From positions 506,541-570,540 of the forward strand of contig NZ_JALJRY010000002.1 in the NCBI RefSeq assembly GCF_024519455.1: DNA of 64,000 nt. Reading direction: 5' to 3'. The stretch comes from Streptomyces sp. STR69. Lineage in GTDB: Bacteria > Actinomycetota > Actinomycetes > Streptomycetales > Streptomycetaceae. The notes under the pieces were generated by a model, which was given only the letters and a program-made list of their open reading frames with translations, searched no databases and was not told the origin of the DNA. Every line of letters begins with the position of its first letter. Positions within the stretch are counted from its first letter, which is position 1. This document shows, one piece after another, positions 8,642-17,815 of this stretch. Made by a program: the position numbers and the translations under genes.

Positions 8642-9610
8642 ATGAGCAGCCGCAACACGGGCGAGATCACGCGCGTCGAGGACGCGGCACTCACCCTGGC
8701 CGCGCAGGCCGGTGACGTCGCCGCCCTGGGGCTGCTGCTGGAGCGGCACCGGGCCGGGATGCGCGCGGTCGCGGTGAGTGTGCTCGGGCCGGGGCCCGAC
8801 GTCGACGACGTGGTGCAGGACGCGGCACTGACCGCCCTGCGGCGGGTCGGGGACGTGCGCGACCCGGAGGCCGTGGGGCCGTGGCTGCGGATGATCGTGC
8901 GCAACACCGCCCGCTCGCTGCTGCGCGGCACCGTCGACCTCCGGCCCCTCGACGACCTCCATGAGCCCGCCACGGAGTCCGGCCCGGAACGGTGGCTGGA
9001 GCACCACACGATGCGGGACTGGATCTGGGAGGCCATCGAGGAACTGTCGCCCGCGCTGCGACTGCCGCTGGTGCTACGGCACTTCAGCGTCGGTGTCACC
9101 TCGTACGAGCGGATCGCGGAGGCCTGCGGGGTCCCCGTCGGCACCGTCCGCAGCCGGCTCAGCCAGGGCCGGGCCAGGCTCGCACTGGCCCTCGCCGCCA
9201 CGGCCGACGCCCCGCACGGCGACGCCGGCCGCCGCACCCGCGCCAGCCGCGTCGAGGCCCGCGAGACCCTGGAGGCGGCCGAGAGCGGACACTTCGGCAA
9301 GCTGATCACCGAGCGCTGGTCGCCGGAGGCCGCGCTGGTCCGTGGGAACCAACCGGTGGGCGGCAGAAGCCTGTTGGTGCGCGGAATGGAGTGCGACCTG
9401 GAGGCCGGCGTACGGCAGCACCTCGCGCACGCCGTGGCGAGCCGGTCGCTCGTCGTCTGGGAGATGGACATCAGCAACCCCGACGACGACCCCGAGCACT
9501 GCCCGCCCGCCGTGGCCTGGCTGATGAGTCTGGACGGCGCCGGACGGGTGTACCGGCTGCGCCTCGTCCACCCCCGGCCGGTACCGGTCCCGCACGCCCT
9601 CCTGGTGTGA
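8642..9610 (+). CDS. ECF sigma factor with C-terminal SnoaL-like domain
   Basis: A 322-residue sigma factor. Region 2 is at about residues 15-90 (VDDVVQDAALTALRRVGDVRDPEAVGPWLRMIVRNTARSLL). Region 4 is at about 125-180 (LPLVLRHFSVGVTSYERIAEACGVPVGTVRSRLSQGRARL). A C-terminal extension of about 130 residues (from LEAAESGHFGKL) has the character of a SnoaL-like fold, as in sigma-J-type ECF factors that carry their own regulatory domain instead of an anti-sigma partner. No anti-sigma gene is adjacent. AAGAGGAACAGC precedes the ATG. Two alpha/beta hydrolase genes follow on the same strand. Confidence 0.87.
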   Translation: MSSRNTGEITRVEDAALTLAAQAGDVAALGLLLERHRAGMRAVAVSVLGPGPDVDDVVQDAALTALRRVGDVRDPEAVGPWLRMIVRNTARSLLRGTVDLRPLDDLHEPATESGPERWLEHHTMRDWIWEAIEELSPALRLPLVLRHFSVGVTSYERIAEACGVPVGTVRSRLSQGRARLALALAATADAPHGDAGRRTRASRVEARETLEAAESGHFGKLITERWSPEAALVRGNQPVGGRSLLVRGMECDLEAGVRQHLAHAVASRSLVVWEMDISNPDDDPEHCPPAVAWLMSLDGAGRVYRLRLVHPRPVPVPHALLV

Positions 9611-9695
9611 CGGGCATCACTCGATCCGTTTCGAACTTCACCCTTTCTCCCGCGTCCTGTCCGTGTCATCGCCACGTGCCGGACAAGGAGATCCC

Positions 9696-10598
9696 ATGAG
9701 CACCACCCCTTCGACCGACCCGCTCGCCACCGGAACGCACACCGTCGAGATCGACGGAGTCACCCAGCGCTACCACGTCCACGGGACCGGTCCCGTGTGC
9801 GTCGCGCACTCCGGCGGACCCGGCATCTTCTGGGAGTACCTGCGCATGCCCGCGCTGGAGGAGCACCTCACGGTCGTCTACCCGGAGCCCGTCGGCACCG
9901 GCGCCTCCGGCCGGCTGCCCACCCACCCGCACGGCTACACCCGGGCCCGCTACAGCCGCTTCCTCACCGGACTGATCGACCACCTCGGCGTCCCCGAGGT
10001 GCACCTCCTCGGACACTCCCACGGCGGATTCGTCGCCCAGTACCACGCCCTGCACCACCCCGATCGCCTCGCCGGCGTGATCCTCTACGAGAGCGCACCG
10101 GTGACCGGCCCCGAGCACGGTGCCGAGGCGGTGCGCCTGGTGCAGGAGTTCGCCGCCCGGCACGCCGACAACCCCGGGCTCCCCGAGGTCGTGGAGGCGT
10201 TCCAGAACATCCCCACCATCTCCGACGACGCGCAGACCACCGCCGTGGCCCGCGGGCTGTTCCCCGCCTACTTCGCCGACTTCTGGGGCCGGGAGGCCGA
10301 GTTCGCCCCCGTCCGGGAGGCTGTCGCGGCCACCCACATCTCCGGGCTGGCCGAGGACCGCACCCCGGACGTCGTCGACGACCGCGCCACCCTCGGCGCG
10401 CTCACCGTGCCGACCCTCGTCCTCGTGGGCCGCCACGACTTCATCTGCGGGGTGCGCTGGGCCGAGGAACTGCACGACCTCGTCCCGGGTTCGGAGCTGG
10501 TGATCCTGGAGAACAGCGGGCACTTCGGGCACCTGGAGGAACCGGAGGCCTTCGCGAAGGCGGTGACCGCGTTCGTCGAGACCGCCGGCCGGAACTAG
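9696..10598 (+). CDS. Alpha/beta hydrolase, proline-iminopeptidase-like
   Basis: A 300-residue cytoplasmic hydrolase with AAGGAG before its ATG. The oxyanion region is HSGGPG (about residues 29-34), the nucleophile is Ser in LLGHSHGG, the acid is in VLVGRHDFICG, and the catalytic His is in NSGHFGHLEEPEAF. HGTGP and the GGPG motif resemble proline iminopeptidases and related peptidases or esterases. The substrate is unknown. The gap of 85 bases to the sigma-factor gene has no strong terminator, so co-expression is possible. Confidence 0.85.
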   Translation: MSTTPSTDPLATGTHTVEIDGVTQRYHVHGTGPVCVAHSGGPGIFWEYLRMPALEEHLTVVYPEPVGTGASGRLPTHPHGYTRARYSRFLTGLIDHLGVPEVHLLGHSHGGFVAQYHALHHPDRLAGVILYESAPVTGPEHGAEAVRLVQEFAARHADNPGLPEVVEAFQNIPTISDDAQTTAVARGLFPAYFADFWGREAEFAPVREAVAATHISGLAEDRTPDVVDDRATLGALTVPTLVLVGRHDFICGVRWAEELHDLVPGSELVILENSGHFGHLEEPEAFAKAVTAFVETAGRN

Positions 10599-10680
10599 GT
10601 CATTTGGTCGAAGCTCCCGCGGACGGCCCTGCCTAGTGTGGAGCTGTCCGGAGGGTTCCCGACAAACAAGGAGCAACGGC

Positions 10681-11370
10681 ATGAGCGCCGTCAAGAACAT
10701 CGTCCTCGTGCACGGCGGATTCGTCGACGGTTCCGGATGGCAGTCCGTGTACCGCCTTCTCACCCAGGACGGATTCCGCGTCAGCGTCGTACAGAACCCG
10801 ACCCTGTCCCTCGACGGCGACGTGGCCGTCACCCACCGCGCCCTCGACGCCCTGGACGGTCCGGCGGTGCTCGTCGGCCACTCCTACGGCGGCGCCGTGA
10901 TCACCGAGGCCGGCCGCCACGACCGGGTGGCCGCGCTCGCCTACATCGCGGCCTTCGCGCCGGACAAGGACGAGTCGGTCGGCACCCTGGTCGCCGACCC
11001 GGCGCCCGGCGCGCCGGTGCCGCCGATCCTGCCGCCGGTCGACGGCTTCCTGTTCCTGGACCGGGACAAGTTCGCCGCGTCGTTCGCGGGCGACCTGCCG
11101 GCCGAGGACGCCGCGTTCCTGGCCGACGCCCAGGTGCCGTGGGGCCTGGACGCGCTCGGCGGTACGATCACCGAACCCGCCTGGCGGACCAAGCCCAGCT
11201 GGTACCTCGTCACGACCGGGGACCGCATGATCCCGCCGCCGGTCCAGCACCAGATGGCCGAGCGGGCCGGCGCCACCGTCTCCGAGGCCGAGGGCAGCCA
11301 CGCCATCTACGTCTCCCGGCCGGAGGCCGTCGTGGAACTGATCAAGCAGGCCGCGGCCGACCAGGGCTGA
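10681..11370 (+). CDS. Alpha/beta hydrolase (plant methylesterase/SABP2-like)
   Basis: A 229-residue hydrolase with AAGGAG before the ATG. It begins NIVLVHGGFVDGSGW, a hallmark of the AB_hydrolase_6 group. Ser is in LVGHSYGGAVITEAG, the acid is in YLVTTGDRMIPP, and the terminal His is in EGSHAIYVSRPEAV. In bacteria these are often called salicylate esterase-like; their natural substrates are mostly unknown. A strong hairpin lies about 90 bases downstream. Confidence 0.85.
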   Translation: MSAVKNIVLVHGGFVDGSGWQSVYRLLTQDGFRVSVVQNPTLSLDGDVAVTHRALDALDGPAVLVGHSYGGAVITEAGRHDRVAALAYIAAFAPDKDESVGTLVADPAPGAPVPPILPPVDGFLFLDRDKFAASFAGDLPAEDAAFLADAQVPWGLDALGGTITEPAWRTKPSWYLVTTGDRMIPPPVQHQMAERAGATVSEAEGSHAIYVSRPEAVVELIKQAAADQG

Positions 11371-11458
11371 CTGCTTGCCCGGCCGGGTCGCAGGCGCCCC
11401 CGGGTACGCCGTCCCCTCCGACACCCACTGACCACCTGACCATCCGTCAATTCCCCGT

Positions 11459-11491
11459 GGCAGCCCGCCTGTTCCCCTCAGGCGGGCTGCC
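11459..11491 (+). terminator. Hairpin terminator after hydrolase gene
   Basis: Perfect 13-bp inverted repeat GGCAGCCCGCCTG / CAGGCGGGCTGCC with a 7-base loop. It separates the hydrolase from the GNAT gene. Confidence 0.65.
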
Positions 11492-11532
11492 CGCGCGCCC
11501 CTCCCGGGACCACCCGAGAAAGAAGCAGCACC

Positions 11533-12414
11533 TTGACGACCGTCGTCCAGCCGTCCGTCGCCGAGCAGTCCGAGGCGGAAGCCCTCTACCGATTCCAGAT
11601 GGAGACCCCCGAGCCCGTCCGCACCGCGCTCGGCATGAACGCCACCCGGATCGGCGGCGGGGTGGTGCTGTCGATGCGCCACGACAGCACCCACTTCTGG
11701 AGCAAGGCCCTCGGCTTCGGAGTCACCGCCCCCGTCACCGCCCAACTGGTCGAGGAGGTCTGCGACTTCTACCGCGCCGAGCGCACCCCGCAGGCCGTCC
11801 TGCAGATCGCGCCCGCCTTCCTGCCCGAGGACTGGCCGGAGATCTGCGCGCGGGAGGGCATAGTCCGCGCCCCGTCCTGGGCCAAGCTCGTCTGCCCGAC
11901 CGACGAGGCCGTCGCGCGCGCCGACGCCCTGGACCGGCCCGACGGCATCCGGGTCACCCCGCTGGCCGCCGAAGAGGCCCTGGAATGGGGCACGGTGATG
12001 ATGCGGGCCTTCGGCACACCGGTCGAGCACTACGCCGAGATGGCCGCGTCGACCGTGACCCGGCCGGGCTGGCATCCCTACGCCGCCTGGCTGGACGGGG
12101 AGTTGGTCGGCACCGGCACCCTGCTCGTCCGCGGCGAGACGGCGCAGATGTTCGCCGGCGCCGTACTGCCCCACGCACGCGGTCGCGGCGGCCAGACCGC
12201 GCTGCTCGCCGCCCGGGCCCGCGCGGCACGGAAGCTCGGCTGCCGGGTGCTCGTCGCCGAGACGGGCGCCGAACAGCCCGGCACCCACAACAGCTCCCTG
12301 CACAACATGTTCCGCCTCGGCTTCGAGGTCGCCTACGAACGCCCCAACTGGCGCTGGCACTTGAACCCCGACGCGGGCACGGGCACCGACGACGCGGGCA
12401 CGTCCGGGCACTGA
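11533..12414 (+). CDS. GNAT family N-acetyltransferase
   Basis: A 293-residue protein with a TTG start preceded by AGAAAGAAG. The N-terminal half is helical and unassigned. A GNAT acetyl-CoA-binding fold lies in the C-terminal half: YAAWLDGELVGTGTLLVRG (beta strands), then LPHARGRGGQTALLAARARAA as the R/Q-x-x-G-x-G/A pyrophosphate loop, and a final FRLGFEVAYERPNWRW. Such proteins acetylate small molecules or protein amines; the substrate cannot be told. Its stop lies 10 bases from the end of a convergent regulator gene. Confidence 0.8.
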   Translation: MTTVVQPSVAEQSEAEALYRFQMETPEPVRTALGMNATRIGGGVVLSMRHDSTHFWSKALGFGVTAPVTAQLVEEVCDFYRAERTPQAVLQIAPAFLPEDWPEICAREGIVRAPSWAKLVCPTDEAVARADALDRPDGIRVTPLAAEEALEWGTVMMRAFGTPVEHYAEMAASTVTRPGWHPYAAWLDGELVGTGTLLVRGETAQMFAGAVLPHARGRGGQTALLAARARAARKLGCRVLVAETGAEQPGTHNSSLHNMFRLGFEVAYERPNWRWHLNPDAGTGTDDAGTSGH

Positions 12415-12424
12415 GCCGACGGCG

Positions 12425-15205
12425 TCACGGAACCGGGCCGGTCAGTGCGTCGCGCAGGCCGGCCCGCGAGGTGACGTTCAACTTCCTGAAGACACCGCGG
12501 AGATGAGCGGCCACCGTGCGCGGGGACAGGAAGAGCTGCGCGGCGATCTGTTTGTTCGTCAGTCCCGTGGCGGCCAGCCGGGCCGCCCGCCGCTCCTGCG
12601 GGGTCAGCAGCACGTGCGGGTCCCGGCCGTCGGACGCGGCCGGACCGACCGGGATCCCGCTCGCCCGCAGCTCGTTGGCGGCGCGCGCACTCCACGGGGC
12701 GGCCCCCAGCCGGTCGAACGTGGAGAGCGCGGCCTCCAGGTGCACCCGCGCCGCGACGCCCGCCCTGGCGCGGCGCAGCCGCTCGCCGTAGGCCAGGCAG
12801 ATCCGGGCCCAGTCGAACGGCCAGCGCTCGGCGCCGGGCGCGGTGATCGCCGCCACGAACAGGTCGTGGTCGATGAAGTCCGCGACGGCCATCGCCTCGG
12901 CGGCGTCCGTCACCATGGCCAGCCGGGGCGAGATCGACGGGATGCCGGTCTTGCGGACCGCCGCGACGCGCTCCGCCGCCTCCTCGTGCCGGTCGGTGCG
13001 GACCGCGGCCTCGGTGAAGTCCAGCAGCAGCCACAGGGCGTGCGGCATGAACCGCGGCACCTCACCCGGCGTGCCGAGTGCCCCCAGCAGCCGGTGGGCG
13101 GTGTCGAAGTCCGCGCCGCCGAGCGCCGACAGGGCCCGGATGTGCGCGGCGTAGACGCGCAGCGCGCCGAGCCCCCGGGGATTGCCCCAGGACGCCAGCC
13201 GGTCCGCGATCTCGCGCGCGGTGTCGCCGTCGCCGCGCGCGGCGGCCACGACTCCGCGCAGGAAATGGCCCGTTGAGGCCGACAGACGGTAGTCGTACGT
13301 CTCGCACCAGCGCAGGCCCTCAGCGGTGACCGCCAGCAGGTCGTCCCACTGGCCGCCGGTCCAGGCGTCGTTGGCCAGCAGGAACTGGGCCTGGATCGCC
13401 AGCGCCACCGCCCCGCCGTCCCGGCCGTCGTCGGCGATCCGGCGCAGCGCGCCCCGGCAGCCCGGCAGCCGGTCGACATAGGAGGACGCGAGCGCGATCC
13501 CGAAGACCCGCACGGGGTCGGTCTGTTGGTGCACTCCCGCGACGAGGTCGTCGAGGCGGTCGAGGACCGCCGACGCGCCATGTGCCGGATCGCCGAAGGC
13601 ACCCAGGATCACCGGCAGCAGCCGGCCCGAGGAGGGCGGGCGGCGGGCCGCGACGGTGTCGAAGGAGCGCCACAGTTCGGGCCTGCCGCCGTAGAAGCAC
13701 ACCATCAGCAGGGTGTTGAGGGCTTCGCGGAGGATGTCCTCGTCCGTGTCGCCGGGGTGGACATGGGTGTCGATGGCGCCGACGAGCAGCCGTTGGGCGG
13801 TGTCCACGTCGCCCTCGCCGTTGAGGAGTTGACTGGCCGCGGCGGTGGCGGCGGCCAGTGAGTCGGTGCCGGACGGGTCGGCGTGGTCGGCGTTCTCCAG
13901 CAGCGCGCGCACATTGCGGAGGTCACCGGTGATGTTGGCCCCGAGACAGGCCGCCTCCGCGAGCCGGCGTGCCTTCGCCGTCCCGTCGGCGCTCAACTCC
14001 GAGGCGCGCAGCAGGGTGTTGATGGCACCGACCGCGTCACCGCGGCGCAGCGTGCCGTAGGCCACCTCGTGCAGCAGGGCGGCGACGTCGTCGTCGGGGC
14101 CGATCGCCGCGTCGGCGAGATGCCGGGCCCGGTGCTCGGATCCCTCGGGGAGTTCGGCGGCGAGCGCCAGATGGGCCCACCGGCGTTCCTCGCTCGTCGA
14201 CAGATCCAGCACCGCCGAGCGGGTGAGCGGGTGCCGGAATTCGAGCCGGCCCGTGACCGCGTCGACCTGGACGAGTCCGGCCCGTTCGGCGGGGGACAGC
14301 CCGGCCAGCGGGTCCCGGCCGCCCAGGGCCCGCTGCAGGACGTGCGGTTCGCCCGAACCGTCGAGCACGGCGAGCAGCAGCAGCTTCCGGGTCGGGGCCG
14401 GGAGCGTGGCGACCCGGGTGGAGAAGATCCCCTTGAGGCGCTCGGTCAGCGGCAGTACGGCCGGCAGGGTGGAACGTGCCGTGTGCTGCAGGTCGTTGAG
14501 GGGGACCGGCAGTTCCAGCAGGGCCAGGGGGTTGCCGCGGGCCTCCGTGATCAGCCGGCGGCGGACCCGGGCCGCCATGGCGGGGAACCGCTCGGCCACC
14601 AGCTCGTCCGCCGAGACGTCGTCGAGTGGCCGGACCTCGTGCTCGGGTATTCCGATGGTGCAGAGGAAGGCCGCGTCCCCGGTCCGGGACGCGCCCAGTA
14701 CGGCGAGATGCGCGGTGCGCGGGGAGTGGGCGAGGGTGCCCAGGACCGTGGCGCTGGACCGGTCCACCCAGGCCGCGTCGTCGACGATCAGCGCGAGCGG
14801 AGCGGCTTCGGTGGCGACCTGTGCCACGAGGGCGTGCACGGCGTTCGCGATGGCGAGGAGTTCGGCGGGCTGTTCCTCGGACAGGCCGCGGACCGCCTGG
14901 AGGGTCTCGGCCTGTCGGGCGGACAGCGCGGGAATCGCCTCCGCAAGGGGTTGCAGCAGCTGGTTGAGGGCCGAGAAGCCGACCCCCTGCTGGAACGGGC
15001 GGCCGGCCACCCGCAGCACCCGGAATCCGGCCTCGGCCGCGCGGGATGCCGCGGCGTCCAGCAGCGCGCTCTTGCCCACCCCGGCCTCCCCGGCCAGCAT
15101 CAGCGCGGCACCGCCCGCCCGGGCGGAGCCGAAGTGCCGGTCGATCACAGCCAGTTCGGCCGATCGTCCGACGAGGACCACCGGTGTGAGGGATGCCGAT
15201 GCCAT
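12425..15205 (-). CDS. AAA-type ATPase LuxR family regulator
   Basis: A 926-residue regulator. An N-terminal AAA_16 ATPase (LVGRSAELAVIDRHF, Walker A AGEAGVGKS at residues 38-46, Walker B LALIVDDAAWVD) is followed by about 500 residues of helical repeat. A C-terminal LuxR helix-turn-helix ends it (LTPQERRAARLAATGLTNKQIAAQLFLSPRTV, then LRGVFRKLNV). The start at 15205 has GGAGGCG just upstream; the longer open frame adds 83 residues derived from a tandem repeat and is unlikely to be protein. It resembles large pathway-specific activators in Streptomyces secondary metabolism, but no biosynthetic genes adjoin it. AGGAACGGTCCA, close to the O2 operator described near 7106, lies at about 15235-15246 in its upstream region. 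Confidence 0.88.
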   Translation of the reverse strand: MASASLTPVVLVGRSAELAVIDRHFGSARAGGAALMLAGEAGVGKSALLDAAASRAAEAGFRVLRVAGRPFQQGVGFSALNQLLQPLAEAIPALSARQAETLQAVRGLSEEQPAELLAIANAVHALVAQVATEAAPLALIVDDAAWVDRSSATVLGTLAHSPRTAHLAVLGASRTGDAAFLCTIGIPEHEVRPLDDVSADELVAERFPAMAARVRRRLITEARGNPLALLELPVPLNDLQHTARSTLPAVLPLTERLKGIFSTRVATLPAPTRKLLLLAVLDGSGEPHVLQRALGGRDPLAGLSPAERAGLVQVDAVTGRLEFRHPLTRSAVLDLSTSEERRWAHLALAAELPEGSEHRARHLADAAIGPDDDVAALLHEVAYGTLRRGDAVGAINTLLRASELSADGTAKARRLAEAACLGANITGDLRNVRALLENADHADPSGTDSLAAATAAASQLLNGEGDVDTAQRLLVGAIDTHVHPGDTDEDILREALNTLLMVCFYGGRPELWRSFDTVAARRPPSSGRLLPVILGAFGDPAHGASAVLDRLDDLVAGVHQQTDPVRVFGIALASSYVDRLPGCRGALRRIADDGRDGGAVALAIQAQFLLANDAWTGGQWDDLLAVTAEGLRWCETYDYRLSASTGHFLRGVVAAARGDGDTAREIADRLASWGNPRGLGALRVYAAHIRALSALGGADFDTAHRLLGALGTPGEVPRFMPHALWLLLDFTEAAVRTDRHEEAAERVAAVRKTGIPSISPRLAMVTDAAEAMAVADFIDHDLFVAAITAPGAERWPFDWARICLAYGERLRRARAGVAARVHLEAALSTFDRLGAAPWSARAANELRASGIPVGPAASDGRDPHVLLTPQERRAARLAATGLTNKQIAAQLFLSPRTVAAHLRGVFRKLNVTSRAGLRDALTGPVP

Positions 15206-15605
15206 GACGCCTCCGGTAAGGGTCGGGCGGAAACAGGAACGGTCCAGCCGTCCGATGCCGAGCCGCCCGAGGTGGACGACCGTTTCGGCGGAAGGAACCG
15301 GGCGTGACACGGACAAGATGGGAGACCGGTCCAAGAGTTCGATCCGCGCGACGTGAACTGGGTCACAGGGTGGGAGCGGGGTCACCTCCGCACCGATCTC
15401 CGTGCCCCGCGATCTCCGTGCCCCGCGATCCCGTGCCCCTGCGATCCCGTGCACCCGGGCCCCCGCGATCCGTTCCGGACACGGCGCGCGTCGTGGGCAT
15501 GTCGTGAATGGAGTGCTACGTCATCTTCTGCCCCGCGCTGGTACGTTGCTCGGGCGTCGGAGCCGTCCGTCGCCCCACGCACCCGGGAAGAAGGAGAGGC
15601 GTCCA
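15206..15605. other. 400-bp divergent intergenic region with 16-bp tandem repeat
   Basis: No gene is supported here. A 16-bp tandem repeat with units beginning GATC (consensus GATCTCCGTGCCCCGC, later GATCCCGTG variants) runs from 15395 to about 15466, three full units plus a degenerate one. Upstream is a direct repeat of GGGTCAC (15361-15367 and 15380-15386). The promoters of the LuxR gene and the GH26 gene must lie here, but no convincing -35/-10 pair stands out. Confidence 0.6.
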
Positions 15606-16619
15606 GTGGCCCCGCACGGGACGCGCCGCAGCCTGTCGGCCCTGTTGACCGTCGCCCTCGCGCTCGCCCTGCTGGCCGGACCGGGCTGCGTACCCGGCGG
15701 CGAGCCAACGCCCCGGCCCGCGCAGGCGGCCCCGGCCCACCCGTCCGGCCCGCCGACGGCCTACGGCGCCTACGTCGGCTACGGCCCGGGCGCCGTCCGC
15801 CGGGTCGCCGAGTTCGGCGCCTGGCTCGGCCGGCCCGAACCCCGGGTCGGCCACGCGTATCTGCCCGGCGACACCTGGACCGGCATCGAGGGCGCCACCG
15901 GCGACCTGGGCCAGTGGGCCGAGTGGCGCCGCGCCCGACAGGACCGCCTGCTGGTCCTCAACGTCCCGATGCTGGACCGCAACGAGGCCCACCTGCCCGA
16001 CGACGTGGTCCGCGCCGAGTTGGGGGACGGGGCGAGCGGACGCTACGACGACCACTTCCGCGCGCTCGCCCGCCGGCTGGTCCAACTCGGCTCCCCCGAC
16101 ACCGAGATCGTCCTCGGCTGGGAGATGAACGGCACCACCTACACCCACCGCTGCGCGCCCGACCCCGGGTCCTGGAAGCGGTACTGGACGCGCATCGTCA
16201 CCGCGATGCGGTCCGTCCCAGGTCAGCGCCTCCGCTTCGACTTCACCCCGAACCGCGGCCACGACGCGATCCCCTGGACCGACTGCTACCCCGGCGACGC
16301 CTACGTCGACGTCATCGGCATGGACGCCTACGACGCTCCCCGGGGCCTGCCCTTCACCGACCAAGTGACGGAACCGTACGGCCTGTTGGCGCAGGTCGAC
16401 TTCGCCCGCGCCCACCGCAAGCCCGTCGCCTACCCCGAGTGGGGCCTGTTCGACAACGGCGACAACCCCACCTACATGCGCGGAATGCTCACCTGGATGG
16501 CAGGACAGCGTCCGCTCTACCAGACCATCAGCGACTACTGCCCGCACGGCGTGTGGCGCTGCCGCGCCAACCCCAAGTCGGCGGCCGTATACCGTGCCCT
16601 GACGGATCATCAGCCCTGA
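15606..16619 (+). CDS. Exported GH26 family glycoside hydrolase (beta-mannanase-like)
   Basis: A 337-residue exported enzyme starting at GTG with AAGGAG upstream. A signal sequence (RRSLSALLTVALALALLAGPGC) is followed by a Pro/Ala linker. The mature part has GH26 signatures: the acid/base Glu in LGWEMNGTTY and the nucleophile Glu in VAYPEWGLFDNGDNP, with FDFTPNRG and YVDVIGMDAYD as beta-barrel strands. GH26 members mostly cut beta-mannan, some beta-1,3-xylan or beta-glucan. The Cys at the signal end does not fit a normal lipobox, so secretion rather than lipidation is favoured. A short 9-bp repeat overlaps its stop. Confidence 0.82.
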   Translation: MAPHGTRRSLSALLTVALALALLAGPGCVPGGEPTPRPAQAAPAHPSGPPTAYGAYVGYGPGAVRRVAEFGAWLGRPEPRVGHAYLPGDTWTGIEGATGDLGQWAEWRRARQDRLLVLNVPMLDRNEAHLPDDVVRAELGDGASGRYDDHFRALARRLVQLGSPDTEIVLGWEMNGTTYTHRCAPDPGSWKRYWTRIVTAMRSVPGQRLRFDFTPNRGHDAIPWTDCYPGDAYVDVIGMDAYDAPRGLPFTDQVTEPYGLLAQVDFARAHRKPVAYPEWGLFDNGDNPTYMRGMLTWMAGQRPLYQTISDYCPHGVWRCRANPKSAAVYRALTDHQP

Positions 16620-16642
16620 ACGCCCTGAACGCCCTGAACGCG
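16616..16642 (+). repeat. 9-bp tandem repeat CTGAACGCC (3 units)
   Basis: Three 9-bp units (CTGAACGCC, CTGAACGCC, CTGAACGCG) begin at the GH26 stop codon, whose TGA lies in the first unit. Unit length and sequence resemble the array at 2121-2183. A weak hairpin (CGCCCG/CGGGCG) follows at about 16656-16673. Confidence 0.7.
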
Positions 16643-16702
16643 GAGAACGACACCGCCCGATGAAGCCGGGCGATGCCGTTCGTGGGCCGTCGAACTACCC
16701 TG

Positions 16703-17815
16703 CTACGGCGTCCACTTCACGTTCGGATTCACCTGGCCGGTCCAGTTGAAGATCGCCATGTTGTCCCAACCGTCCCCGCTGCCCGAGATGTTGGCCGGGT
16801 CCCAGCCGTTGCCCGTGACCGCGTACCAGGTCGGCTCCCAGTAGAAGACGCCGATCGCACCCGCGCTGCGGGCCGTGTTCTGCACGGCGGTGAACTCCGC
16901 GCCCTGGCCCGCCCAGGTGAGCGGATACCCCGAGCAGCCCGACGTCACCGAGTTCGCCGTACTGTCCGCGTCGGACGAGGTGAACGGATAGGCGGTCTCG
17001 GCGATGATGACGTCCTTGCCGTAGCGGGACTTCATGTCCGAGACCACGCTGCCCATGTTGGCCAGCGTGCCGTGCCACATGCAGTAGTACGACAGCCCGG
17101 TGATGTCCCAGTTGACGCCCTGCGCCTTGATGCCGTCGTAGAACCAGCGGGCGTTGGAGTCGCTGTCCGCGTCGGCGGTGTGGATGATCACCTGGGTGGA
17201 ACTGTTGCACGCCTTGGTCGCGTTGTAGCCCGACTTCAGCAGCAGCCCGAGGTTGGTGAAGCTGTTGTTGACGACCTTGCCGTCGTCCCACAGCATGCCG
17301 ACGTTGATCTCGTTGCCGATCTGCACGCTGTCCGGGGTGGTGCCCTGGGACTTGAGGCTGTTGCAGACGTCGTAGGTGTAGTTGTAGACGTCGGTCTGCA
17401 GCGCGCTGATGCCGTGGCTGGACCAGGCCGCCGGCTTGTACTGCTTGCCCGGGTCGGCCCAGGTGTCGGAGTAGTGGAAGTCGATCAGCAGCTTGAGGCC
17501 CTTGGCCTTGACCTGCTTCGCGTAGGCCAGCACTTTCGCCTTGTTGTTGTAGCCGCTGGCGGGGTTGTTCCAGATCCGCAGGCGTACGTAGTTGACGCCG
17601 GCGCCCTTGAGGATGTCCAGCGGGTCCTTGGCGGTCCCGCTGGAGTCGTAGTACTTGGCGCCGAGATCGATCGCGCGCTGTGCGGACGAGACGTCGGCGC
17701 CGAGCATCGTGAGCGAGTTCGCGGCGGCGGCGTCCGTGGGGGTGAGCATCGCCGCCGGCAGGGCGACTGCGGCCAGCAGCAAGGCGGCCTTCACTATGCG
17801 GCCCGGGATTTTCAC
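16703..17815 (-). CDS. Secreted GH53 endo-beta-1,4-galactanase
   Basis: A 370-residue exported enzyme. The GTG at 17815 has AAGGAGGTCGGG upstream and opens a signal peptide (IVKAALLLAAVALPAAM, cut near DAAAA). The mature part begins LTMLGADVSSAQR. The GH53 acid/base Glu is in VQIGNEINVGMLW and the nucleophile Glu in VIIAETAYPF; LLIDFHYSDTWADPGKQ is a classic GH53 segment. The enzyme cuts beta-1,4-galactan side chains of pectin. The frame upstream of the GTG covers the promoter and is not protein. A LacI-type operator lies 51 bases before the start, so galacto-oligosaccharide-responsive repression is likely. Confidence 0.93.
   Translation of the reverse strand: MKIPGRIVKAALLLAAVALPAAMLTPTDAAAANSLTMLGADVSSAQRAIDLGAKYYDSSGTAKDPLDILKGAGVNYVRLRIWNNPASGYNNKAKVLAYAKQVKAKGLKLLIDFHYSDTWADPGKQYKPAAWSSHGISALQTDVYNYTYDVCNSLKSQGTTPDSVQIGNEINVGMLWDDGKVVNNSFTNLGLLLKSGYNATKACNSSTQVIIHTADADSDSNARWFYDGIKAQGVNWDITGLSYYCMWHGTLANMGSVVSDMKSRYGKDVIIAETAYPFTSSDADSTANSVTSGCSGYPLTWAGQGAEFTAVQNTARSAGAIGVFYWEPTWYAVTGNGWDPANISGSGDGWDNMAIFNWTGQVNPNVKWTP

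Noticed and set aside
10633..12411. Long minus-strand open frame across two plus-strand genes
   Set aside because: It crosses the hydrolase and GNAT genes and a terminator hairpin, with low-complexity translation. The plus-strand genes have clear domains and Shine-Dalgarno sequences.
15206..15454. 83-residue N-terminal extension of the second LuxR regulator
   Set aside because: The extra residues are encoded by the tandem repeat and intergenic DNA, whereas a strong GGAGG sits right before the ATG at 15205.
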